A DNA stretch of 64,000 bases, taken from NCBI RefSeq assembly GCF_000002235.5, contig NW_022145545.1, forward strand, positions 1,429,501 through 1,493,500, given 5' to 3'. Under the pieces are notes generated by a model. The model saw nothing but the letters and a program-made list of their open reading frames with translations. It was not told the DNA's origin and did not search any database. Below are positions 32,801 to 42,489 of this stretch, piece by piece (the stretch's first letter is position 1; each line of letters begins with the position of its first letter). This stretch comes from Strongylocentrotus purpuratus (taxonomy: Eukaryota; Echinodermata; Echinoidea; Camarodonta; Strongylocentrotidae). Position numbers and translations under genes: made by a program.

Positions 32801-35800
32801 ATGCTACAATTGTGATTGGAAATAGCTCGCTCGGACTATTCGTACACAATGTCGCGACTGTGATGGTGTACTTTGCTCCAGGAGTTGTTAGATTGGTACA
32901 GGTAAACATGGTCGCATAAGCATCGAGAGTTTGTGGTCCTACGTCTGTTCCATTTGAACAGGTCACTCTGTAGCCGTCGTAAACGCCATCAGGTGCTGAC
33001 CAACTCGCTGAGACGGAGTCATGGGTTGCTCCAGACTCTGTAAGGTTGGTCACTAACAAACAATTACATTGATATACGTTCGTTAAAGAAAGGATCGAGG
33101 AAATAATTACACCCCTACGTTTCTTAAAGAATGTGAATGTGTTTCACGGTAGTAGAAACACTTACCACTTTGATTAAGATTACGGTTGTTTGAGTACATT
33201 AACAATAATAGCATCAACATCAATAAGAATGATGTCGATGATGATTAATAATTATGATGATGATGATAAAGGACACTTATCCGCCTCAGGGGATGCAGCA
33301 TGCGCCTACAAAGTACTGCTATTACCCGAGTTTTAGTGAGGTGCCTTGGACAGTGACTGCATTCGAGAGGTTACTTCCCATCTGCAGCACATTGGGTAAG
33401 TAGACTAACCTGCTCTTTATGCGGGCCCTGTAATTACTATTACCCCAGCATTAATTACAACGTACCCATTTGATACATCATGGTCGGGAGGAACACACGT
33501 TGATAAGACATTGTTGAAGGATTGAAGAATCGAGCAAGGTTCAAATTTTGGACTTCTCGTATATCAGAATCAATTCAGGAGTCAAGAGCCTTCGAAAAAA
33601 CGAAACCGAGAAGTATCGATGTTCTATCATAACTTAATCAAAACTATAATTAATGAATGATAGATATTTGGAAAGCATATTTCACGCGTGAGTGATTAAA
33701 AGCAATTTGAAGGAAGGAAACCAACAAGACATTTGGCGGGCGTATCTGAATTTCGAAGAAAAATTCACATTTCTAGAAAGTTTAATGACAAAGTTCTGTT
33801 TGTTTAAAGTAGTGCTTGCATTTCCATAAACGAATTCGTTTCCACTGGCTGCCTGCCGTATCAATAAAAGAAATTAACAAAAAACTTAACTCCGTTTCGT
33901 TGACAATCAGCCGTAGACTCTCGTCTTCATGCATGGCTGATTGTCAACGAAACGGAGTTAAGTCTTTTCTCAAATCTGCTTTTTGCTACGGCAGGCACCC
34001 AGTGAAAACGAATTCGTTTGTTAAAATTATGAAAATGTAAGGGCTACTTTAAACAAACAGAACTTTGTTATTCCTGTCTCATTTTTCTTGATTGAGGTAT
34101 CATTATGAAAGAGCAGAAAATGAACTTTCTGGAAATATGAAATTTTCTTTGAAATTCAGATACCGCCCGCCAAATTACTTTTCGGTTTCCTTCCTTCAAA
34201 TTGCTTTTAATCACTCATGCGTAAATATGCATCACGTGAGTAGCATCAACTGAAAGAGGAGATTCTAAGCTTTCCAAATATGTATCATTCATTAATTATG
34301 GTTGTGATTAAGTTATGATAAAACATCGATACTTCTTGGTTTCGTTTTTTCCGGGACGCACTGTAGAGATATCGACTGCTACGAGAGGACTGGCTGTTTT
34401 TGTATATACGCTCTAGGGAAATTTGCCTCCGCAGCTATCACCCCAAGGCACGCCGAGGGGGTAGCGGAGGCAAATTTACAGAGAGCCAGTATAGAAACAG
34501 CCAGTCCTCGAGTATTAAAGCAGTCGATATCCCTTTTATATGCCGAATTCAAAAAAAATCTACCAAGAATTCTTACCTTATCCTTGTATCGAGTAAAGAT
34601 TGGTTAAAACATCACGGAAATCTGATAAACTGTCTGTTTATCACCGCCCGAAAAATGACTGAAATTTTCGATCAGTTGGGAATTGCAGACAAAAAGCACT
34701 GTATGATGTCCGCACTCGCTCAAAGAAAATTTTAACACGTAAACCAATGAGTAACGCAGCAAGATTGTATTATTTTCCCGGTAACTGGAATCTTGCAGGG
34801 ATTTTACTCTTGGATTATTAAATGGTTTCGGCATTTTTCGTTTCTTTACGGGAAATGGCTAAAATCACGACTGCAATTTCGACCAATCAGACGGCTGGAT
34901 TTCTTAAGTGTGGTATATAAACTACACTACTACTGTGAAACTAGATTTATATTTACCTTTATAGCAAATGCAAAACCGTGGACGTTCGGGTGGAGATGGT
35001 GGATGGCCCAGGCAAGTGCAAGTTATACCAATTGTTTTTGATATGCATGGAGAAGAGTTCGATGCAGACACAGTCGAGATCGTTACCACAGTAAGAAGGA
35101 GAAGAATATTATAGCCCTGCGAAAAATATATAAAATGGATTAGAAAATATGAATTAAAAATGCAACCGTCAATTTATCTCTAGGTCGTCCCACTCATGTG
35201 AAAGCAAGAGTTTTAAAGGTATCGTAGTCGAGTAATTTAAGCATTTGACTAAAGATGCAAAGATCCTTGGTTATATCTCAGCGCGGCAATTAAGCGAGGC
35301 ATTATATTCACATTACTTCTCTACCCCTGAATGCTCATCTGCCGTAATTAAATTCCTAAAACCCCTGAGCTCAGGGGCGGCCGAGCGACTTCCAAAGTGA
35401 GGGGGGGAGCACCAACAAAAAGGGCACTTTCTGGAGAGAGAAAAAAGGGCACCTACAGTGGGAAATCTCAAAGCGAAAATATACCATACTGAATGGGTAT
35501 GATCGTATTGGCTAAATTTCACAAATGTTGGGGTCTAAAATTACCTGCATAGCAATTTTAGGTCCTAAGAGGGCGCTAGAAATGTCACAAATAAGAATAA
35601 GTGCAATAACCATGCACTTTGAGGACATTTGCGGTCTGAAACAAGAACTCAACTATCCCTTTATTATAAAGCATAATTTGATACGTTTTTTGTTACACTG
35701 GCAGGTCACTCAGGGGACAAGCTCAGGGGTTTAAGGCATTCATGTACGGTAAGATGTGCATCCAGGGGGCCCGCCTTAGGGCCCTTGGTGGAGTCCAGGG

Positions 35801-36594
35801 GACGCAGCCCCCGAAAGCTCAAGGATTTATTAAATTTGATTACGGTCAGATGAGCATATATAGATACCTCATTCGTGACACTGGCAGGTCACTATTCTTT
35901 CTTTCTTTCTATTTCTCTTTAACATACTTTTTCAAAAAAAGTGGGGGGGGGCGCCATTTCGCGAAGCCGTGCCATGAAGGCTTCTTGATAAGCATGTTCT
36001 TTGTCTGACCGTTATTTTGGGAATTTGACATTTTCCAACAAACTCATAAGAAAGTATCATTTACAAAAAGGTGAGAACAAATCTTTTAAATTTATGTCAT
36101 TTCAGCAACATTTGTAAATCAATGGTATCGATTAAGAAATAAAGCTCGTTTAAATTGTATTGGGGGAGGGGGCAACTTGCTGGGCGAAAGATGTAATGCT
36201 CTTAAATCTTGGAGACTTGATCAATCAAAACGAGTCTGATATGGTTGGAAAGATAAAATTAAACATATGTCAGTAAATTGACTATTTTAAACAATAAAAA
36301 ACACAATAGTAAGTCATAATGAAATTGTAATTTGTTTGCTTTACTAGAAAAAACATAGTCTTTGTCGTATCATACTAGTCAAATTAAAAAAAAAAATGGT
36401 ACTTCTGGCAGAATGGAGACGGATGTAAACATGTTTTATACGTCATTCTCCAAAGAACATGTTTTACTAATTAAACAGGCACTGTTCAGTGAACCAAATG
36501 TTTTGATATGGTATAATTATGATGCGACATAATAACAATATCGGTATAAATAGCTTACCCGGAAACAAACTTGTTTCGAAGACCGGTGTTCCAT
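28432..36594 (-). CDS. R2: FN3 receptor paralogue with Thr stalk; tail degraded
   Basis: Tandem paralogue of R1. Minus-strand exons: 36594-36559 (MEHRSSKQVCFR, phase 0), 35116-34957 (signal sequence ILLLLTVVTISTVSA, Cys/Pro-rich), FN3 exons 33052-32801 and 32190-31927 (both phase 1-1, intact), degraded FN3 exons near 32480-32375 (front half lost), 31741-31479 (one base short) and 31293-31242 (52-bp stub), stalk/TM exon from 30159, and a tail exon from about 28611 to 28432. The stalk is mostly threonine, with NxT/NxS sites, followed by TM IILWISVSLLYFVVFGLF. The frame then stops after YRMDTIA at 29738, so the conserved tail is not reached; the tail exon still encodes VISYNDL (ITIM-like) but its start is out of phase. 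Skipping the degraded FN3 exons leaves an open frame of about 376 residues, so either a tail-less membrane protein or a recent pseudogene. All coordinates are my own splice inference. Confidence 0.55.
28632..28943. mobile_element. MITE in the R2 tail intron
   Basis: GGGGGGTGTTTCACAAAGAT at left and its near complement at right; arms continue with 'cctaagtagaactta' against 'taagttcaacttagaa'. The R1 intron lacks it at about 18905-18917, where the flanks are continuous. A fragment of the same family lies at 46225-46290. Confidence 0.85.
29188..29530 (+). mobile_element. tRNA-derived SINE, nearly full length
   Basis: tRNA-like head 'gtcgcagacgagtggatatg' (A box) and 'caaattcaagtcccaccgcgg' (B box), followed by 'ctttggcaagacattgatc', 'gcgcttgtaaaaatgacgc' and the 3' end 'cctgaaaagcgctatataag'. 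It sits in the R2 intron between the TM and tail exons. No TSD was confirmed. Confidence 0.75.
29838..30135 (-). repeat. ACT microsatellite encoding the R2 stalk
   Basis: Near-pure (AGT)n on the plus strand, read as ACT = Thr on the minus strand. It falls inside the stalk/TM exon, in frame. Interruptions add Pro, Asn, Ser and Ile and create several N-x-T/S sequons. The poly-Leu frame over the same bases is a shadow. Confidence 0.85.
30364..30729. mobile_element. 366-bp non-autonomous hAT-like element in R2
   Basis: Ends CAGGCGCGGATCC and GGATCAGCCCCTG, with an exact 8-bp duplication acggtacg (30356-30363 and 30730-30737). Interior with four long C tracts. In R1 the site 'agtactacgacctat' at about 19951-19966 is empty. 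Confidence 0.92.
31242..32296 (-). repeat. ~448-bp tandem duplication carrying FN3 exons of R2
   Basis: The block with an FN3 exon, its donor (GCAT|GTGAG) and flanking intron ('ttactacatcttggagatgt', 'aaatgtttgagcaagaact') repeats at about 31369, 31816 and 32264. The two complete copies are nearly identical; a third, left-most copy has lost most of its exon. A recent exon amplification. Confidence 0.9.
33585..34355. mobile_element. ~770-bp foldback element in R2 intron
   Basis: Outer ends 'gaaaaaacgaaacc' and 'ggtttcgttttttc'. The arms pair along nearly their whole length, for example 'caaatttgaaggaaggaaacc' with 'ggtttccttccttcaaattg', meeting at about 33925 with 'cttaactccgtttcgttgac' on each side. 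The frames read here are by-products of the palindrome. Confidence 0.85.
34366..34532. mobile_element. 167-bp hairpin MITE in R2 intron
   Basis: 'gatatcgactgct' and 'agcagtcgatatc' end two arms sharing 'aggactggctgttt' and 'gcggaggcaaattt'. Almost fully self-complementary. Next to, but separate from, the foldback element at 33585-34355. Confidence 0.85.
35205..35300 (+). mobile_element. SINE head, orthologous to 24250-24345
   Basis: 'gtagtcgagtaatttaagca' and 'ggttatatctcagcgcggc' match the R1-side SINE at the same place relative to the exons. The 3' half is gone here. Confidence 0.65.
35360..36500. other. R2 intron 1, mixed repeats
   Basis: Begins with a hAT-like left end CAGGGGCGGCCGAGCGAC at about 35373 and a block 'gcactttctgg...gggaaatct' also seen at 63820-63890. 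No matching right end was found. A G tract lies at 35942-35950. No exon. Confidence 0.4.
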
Positions 36595-37289
36595 GTTGTA
36601 GTCACGGAAATTGTGGAAATGATATCACCAACCTTATTTCCCCAAATCCGATGATTAATGTTATGTTATTTACCACTATCCTAGATGATCATGGTACTTG
36701 AAGCGCCCTATACACCGGCCACAGGTTTGAGTTACGTGAGTACCATGAATTTCACTTGTTGCTCAAAAAATGCAAAATATGGCTCTATATTCAAAAGGAT
36801 CCGCAGTTGTAATGTAATTTCGACATCTATGGTCGTCCAGCATCAGCGTGCAGGAACACAAAAGAGGTTAACGGGAGCAGTTCTGTTTTTTTTTATTTGT
36901 CAATTTAGCACAACAGAGCGAAAAAATAATCTAGGTCTTGAAAGGACAAGACTAGTAAAGATACGGACGCGTAAATATTCACTCCTTAATGATAAACGCC
37001 TATACACCAAAACAACAATAACAACAACAGCTACACTTCGAATGGTGCAAGATCCATGCCAAACGAACAAAAAAGGATTAGATACGAACGTCAAACTTTG
37101 AATGGTGAAAGGTCCACGTCAAACAAACATACGACGATTAGAAACATACTGAACATAATTGTGAGGACAACAGAGGGTGTACTCGAGGATAATTATTTTT
37201 TTTAAAACATCTGACGGCCGAGTGTAGCTGCGTGCTTGAATTGACTGGCCGCGAGCAGTTTAGCTGCCAGCTCCAGCTTATACTTTAAA

Positions 37290-37660
37290 CAAAAGGGGGT
37301 TCTTTGGGGAATTTACCACCACAAGGCACCCCAATAGTTTTTTTCTTTAGCTACACTACCACTCCCCCCCCCCCCCGGAATAGACTCCTATTTTTTTTTT
37401 TAAGGAATTCATTGACACATAGGGATTTTAGATTCCATTTCCCTAACATAAACAATAACAACAATAATTATTATGTAACTGGCCAAATTGAAGAAGAAAA
37501 CAAAAAGATTATTTTTTCAATATCTGGCTTTCCCGCTAAATTATTTGAATTTATTGTATCTATGTGGATAACGTTTCTCATCTACTCGACTTTATTTGAA
37601 TTGGGCTGCGTATTGGATCCTCTTCGAGTATCCCTTTCTTTCTCTCTCTCTCTCTCTGAC
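37290..37660. repeat. third, partial copy of receptor intron block
   Basis: Homologous to the R1 intron at 23570-23945 although no receptor exon is visible here. Possibly the remnant of a third tandem unit upstream of R2. Confidence 0.6.
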
Positions 37661-37689
37661 TCTCATCCCCCTCCCCCCTCCCCTCTCCC

Positions 37690-38808
37690 TCTCTCTCTCT
37701 CTCTCACTCTTGCATTTTGCATATTTCACATCAATCTTAGTCACTGGTGCTATCTGACCATTATGTGCAAAACTTCTGCCTATGCATATCCAGATCATCA
37801 CCATTACAAATAAATTGGCCCAGCGAGCCGTAACCCGAGTTTTATTTCGGCCGTCAGATATTATTTATAAATAGCAGGATTCGTGAAAAATCCACGGGAT
37901 TGGGAGGGGTCGGAAATAGATATATGAGCTAACGAAATTAAAATAAAGTCTTTTTTATTTGTACCATGTAATAAATCTTGAAAATTGGAAGAAAAAGTGA
38001 AATCGGTAATTTGCAAATAAAATTGATGCAAATATTTTACACTTTAACTTTCGTTATTTATGATCTTTGTTTTTCATTCATTACTATCCTTATTCTCACT
38101 ATCCCTTGCCCATCCTCACTCTTGTTCTCTACGAATATCGTTCTCATTCTATTCCCATTTTCATTTTTGCTATTTTCACACATCTTTAAGTTAATTATAG
38201 TTCTTCATTGAAATAATATTAATTGATGCATTCATATATTTTCCATCTTCTGCTTTCCCTTATCACTTTGAATGACGATGGCATTAATAATACACCATAA
38301 ATGACACTGATTTTCAAAGATTTTATACATTATGTAAGAAATGACAACATATTTATTTAAAACTTGAATAAAACATGAATAACGATTGTTTAATTTGGCT
38401 TAAAATAAACTAATATAACAACATGAGTAGCTATAATGATCTGTCCAGACAGGGCGAATTAATTAGCACCTATTTATTGCATAATTAGTGAGTCAATGCG
38501 CCATAGCTAATTAACATTAATTAAAAGTACAATAGACCAATTAAAAAATCCTTTCATGATTTCCGTCTTGATAAGCATTTTCATCTTTGATTGTCAGAAG
38601 AGAGGGAGTTTTCATGGTTATCGATAAAAACACGCCATGCGCACCGAGATTTCAACGTGTTACTGTATTTGGGGATACGGAGTGTGAAGGATGCACACGA
38701 TGAGTCTGTATACAGTAAAGCAGAGAAGGTAAGAGAGGACTGGTGTGATCCGAGATGACCACCCTCTCTTGTCTCTCTTCATTGTTTAACACCTCGTGTT
38801 GATGATGC
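37690..38808. other. intergenic AT-rich DNA
   Basis: CT microsatellites lie at 37640-37712, just before this stretch. Otherwise plain AT-rich sequence with no supported gene. Confidence 0.4.
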
Positions 38809-39223
38809 ATGATGATCATGGGTGTCGATCCGGGGGGGATGGGGGGATATATCCCCCCCCCCCCAATATTTCAGGTGGGGGGATGGCCTGTACAATCATC
38901 CCCCCTCCCCCCAATAATTCAACATAAAAAAATAAAAATAAAAAAATTAATGATGAGAGCCCGATGAGAGTAGTTAATGGTTATTACTCGCAAGATGATC
39001 ATCAGTATATCTCATTTACATAATACATACATATATAAATAGAAAACGAAGTAAATGAGACGACCGTATATGATACAAGAATAAATTGAATTGAAGAATT
39101 TATTCAATTTATTCAATCAACAGCATCATAGAAATGCAGTGCGCCAAATGCAAAGCCGCAGCGTTAACAAGCAAAAAAGAAGAAGAGAGTGGGAGAGAGA
39201 GATAATGAGAGACAGAGAGGATA

Positions 39224-39270
39224 CAGGCGCGTAGCCAGGGGGTGGTGGAGGCGGTCGACCCCCCCCCCCC

Positions 39271-39304
<34 letters not shown>

Positions 39305-39857
39305 GCCGAAAAAAAAGAGAGAGAAAGAAGAAAGGAAGAGGACGTAGGAAGAAAAAGGATTAAGAGTCGAGAACGGTACAACGAATCGTCTTCTTTCTCT
39401 AATAATCTAATGAAACGTCAAAGCTTCCGCGCTTCGCGCGGGAAGGGGGGAACTGAATTCAGATAAGGATTAAGAGTCGGGAATGGTACAACGAATCGTC
39501 TTCTTATTCTCATAATTTAATGAAACGTCAAAGCTCCCGCGCTTCGCGCGAGCAGGGGGAGGGAGGAGGAACTGAATTCAAGCAAGGATTAAGAGTCGAG
39601 AATGATACAACGAATCGTCTTCTTTCTCTGATAATTTAATGAAACGTCAAAGCTTCCGCGCTTCGCGCGGGAAGGGGGGGGGGGAACTGAATTCAGAAAA
39701 TGATTAAGAGTCGAGAATGGTACAACGAATCGTCTTCTTTCTCTAATAATTTAATGAAACTTCGCGCTGTGAGGGGGGGGGGACCCCTCCCTACACCTAC
39801 CCCCTAGGTGGTGCTCACTACCGCCCCCCCTAAATTAAAATCCTGCCTATATGCTTG
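39224..39857. mobile_element. nested hAT-like element carrying hairpin satellite
   Basis: Left end CAGGCGCGTAGCCAGG, right end CCTGCCTATATGCTTG, flanked by an exact 8-bp duplication agaggata (39216-39223 and 39858-39865). Its interior is a C/A homopolymer stretch followed by satellite units (39355-39780). Confidence 0.9.
39355..39780 (+). repeat. hairpin satellite array 2 (~4 units)
   Basis: Four units of the same satellite as at 22570-23310, with 'cttccgcgcttcgcgcggga' and 'acgaatcgtcttctttct'. All are in the plus orientation inside the nested hAT. Confidence 0.93.
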
Positions 39858-40105
39858 AGAGGATACTAACCCAGGTAGCAAGCCCATGTGGGACCCACAT
39901 GGGTCCCATATTCTCTAAAATGTTCTCTTTATTGAGGGTGACTTGAAAAACTTAATAACTTGGAAGGGAGGGAGTGCAACCTGCCACACGCCTCTACCTC
40001 TTGGTTGCTTTGATCCATTGCCAAAAATATTTTGGCACCTATTATCCCCCCCCCCCCCAACAAAGGATACAAATCGGCACCCTTGATGATGATGATGATG
40101 ATACG

Positions 40106-40109
40106 GTAA

Positions 40110-40142
<33 letters not shown>
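40106..40142. repeat. (GA)n microsatellite
   Basis: Pure GA run directly after the hAT copy B target site. Confidence 0.95.
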
Positions 40143-40146
<4 letters not shown>

Positions 40147-40664
40147 ATTTGTTCGTGTATTTCCTTTTTTAATAGTTGTTGTTGGACTGGTCAGCTCTGC
40201 GCCGGATGGTCTCATCTATTGAGAACAGTAGACTATTGTTTGGGAGGAAATAAGCGGACAATACAGGGGAAGCAGCAAGTTCAAGTCTATTGTTAGGATC
40301 AAGGGTGTACCTCCTTTGCGTGGGGATGGGTCGCAGGTAGAGAGGAAGTGGGGTGGGTAATAACAATAGAGTTAGTGATGACCAGGAAGGGAAACAATGC
40401 CTGACCAATGGCGGTGGTAAGTATGAGGTCACTCCCTCTTCCTTCCTTGTGCTTCCCTCTGGTTGGCTGATGGTGAGGTATTACGTAACGGTAGAAGTTT
40501 TATCTATCAGTTGATTGGACGATTGTTACGATTGGGAGTGCACTGTGGAGTGGAGTGGGCCCAAACCTGTTAAACTATCAATTTAAGTTAGTCTGCCGAT
40601 CACTTAAGAAGATGCTCCAACTTTATTCGCCATTAGCCAACTCGTACATTCAGCATCATTTACC

Positions 40665-40832
40665 ATGGACGAACTTGTACAGCGATTACATGCCTGTACA
40701 TGCCTGGCTGATGTGTCGGCCTTACGTGATGAGTTATACGAAGACCTCGAGCCAAATCATCACTGCTTGATCTTTGCCAAGATAACGTATTATCTAGGAC
40801 AGGAGGAGACCCTTGATACAAACAGTACAGGT
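40665..40832 (+). other. coding piece MDELVQRL..., part of the fossil cluster
   Basis: ATG in good context (accATGG). The first residues are MDELVQRLHACTCLADVSAL, followed by an acidic helical stretch and a consensus donor (ACAG|GTAAGT) at about 40830. A second open piece with an acceptor-like border starts near 41072 and ends at 41215 with a basic, Ser/Pro-rich tail. Function unknown. Treated as part of a fossil element. Confidence 0.45.
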
Positions 40833-42489
40833 AAGTTGAAGTTATATTTGTATGTATCTAATCGTCGTGTATGTAATGATTTTGGTTACGTCTAACATAG
40901 CAACATACTCGATTCATGTCTTATTCGATCTAGGCATGAATATTTTTTTTGATTTTGTTTTTGTTTTTGTTCTTCGGTAAAAGTAATATAGAATTCACAT
41001 ATACGTATTGCAAAAGTGTGTGCGGCATTATCGTAATCAATCGATGCGTGTGTTTATCAACAAAAAATACAGATCATGCTGTAGATGGTAGGCCTGCACA
41101 AAGATCCTCCACATCTATCGGACAGCCAAGGGTGCATGTGACGATCAGGGACTACATGCAGGGCAGGCCTTCCACCAGTCGACTTCCATCGGCCAAGCAG
41201 CAACCAGTGGCGTAGTGTGGCATCAGCGGTGCATCATGTACGGCCTGATTCCATTCCATGGACTACACACAGGGTGGACCCTCCACCAACGGACCCCGAT
41301 CCAAGCAATCTGTGGCTGGTAGGACTGCGGTGACTCTAATAGACTAGGAGGATCATCATCATCGAATGCTGCAAGCAACAAGAGTCCTGCAAGCGAGACT
41401 CTTCCAAGATCCGACAATACTTTTATATGTACAATGTAAGTAGATTTAGCCAGAAACACAAGAAGTTTAGCACAGATTAAGTTTTGGGCCTTTGATTGAC
41501 ATAATGCCTCGTGTAAGTGGAATATATATGTTCGATGAGATTGTGAATGACATGCTTCAAGGATCGAATGAGAGGCATTTTGTCAGGATAGTGTTTAATT
41601 CACCCCAGCTACTCCAGCTAGATAAACCCGTAAGTCGTGAGGCGTGACCAGCTTGACAATAATGCATTTTCTACGAAACTCGAGACTGTGTTGCAATCAC
41701 ACGAAAAATTCTCGCTGGATGAAAATGTCTCATTTAATATCATACACTTGCAAATGCCAGAAGGGGGCAAAAGTTCAAAACGAATTCCGCTTTTATTCTT
41801 TGCATTTTGTCTGAAAACATGCCCAATGTAGGCAATATCACCAATATTGCAGCAACAGCTTAAACAGTATTTAGTTTGATTTTATCTTTGGTGATGCTTG
41901 CATTGTTATCTGTTATTACATGTTTATCGGAGAAACATCGTGTCGGGAACTTGAACTTCAGTGTCACAGCTAACGATCCAAGTTCAGCGAATGTACCATA
42001 TACTTTCTACGGTTGAATCACTCCGATCAACATGTTCAGAATGTCACGTAAATGTAACATTCAAAGATTGTTCACAGGAATACCGCTGTTTGAACCCATT
42101 TTCCGTTTGTTCAGAAATACTTTTCTATATATAACTCGGAAAGTTTACGTTTACAAAAGATTTAAAAAAAAGTGTAAATCTAATTCAAATTATTAAACAT
42201 TTTCTGCAACCTGAAAAAGCAGGTAAATATTTTTTTTTAAACGTTCAACATTTACATGGTTATAGAGTTTTTAAAAAATACATTACAAAAACATGGATAC
42301 ATACTTCAAATGGGTATAAGAAATTCATTCATTTTATTCAAGTTATTCCGCCCCTAAAGGTCTTTTAGTTTGCTCATGATGAATGACAGAGCGTCCTTCT
42401 TTTTCAGTTCGCTTTTAATAAAGTACCTGGCTTCTTTCACACAAGCGTCCAACTCCTCTTTGAACATTTCTTTCTCGATGTACACCATG

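Larger units (their letters stand above)
38817..40085. mobile_element. hAT-like element, family copy B, with a nested hAT
   Basis: Ends CATGGGTGTCGATCC and ATCGGCACCCTTG; exact 8-bp duplication atgatgat (38809-38816 and 40086-40093). Shares the G/C-tract start and the 'gaatttattcaatttattcaatcaacagcatc' region (split here only for reading) with copies A and C. A second hAT-like element occupies 39224-39857 inside it. Confidence 0.9.

Noticed and set aside
34400-34735. 111-residue frame
   Set aside because: Runs across a hairpin MITE and into unrelated intron; no homologous frame in R1.
35373-36000. hAT-like element starting CAGGGGCGG
   Set aside because: No right end and no 8-bp duplication could be found, so not listed as a complete element.
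39242-39466. Lys-rich reading frame
   Set aside because: Poly-A stretch and satellite units inside the nested hAT-like element.
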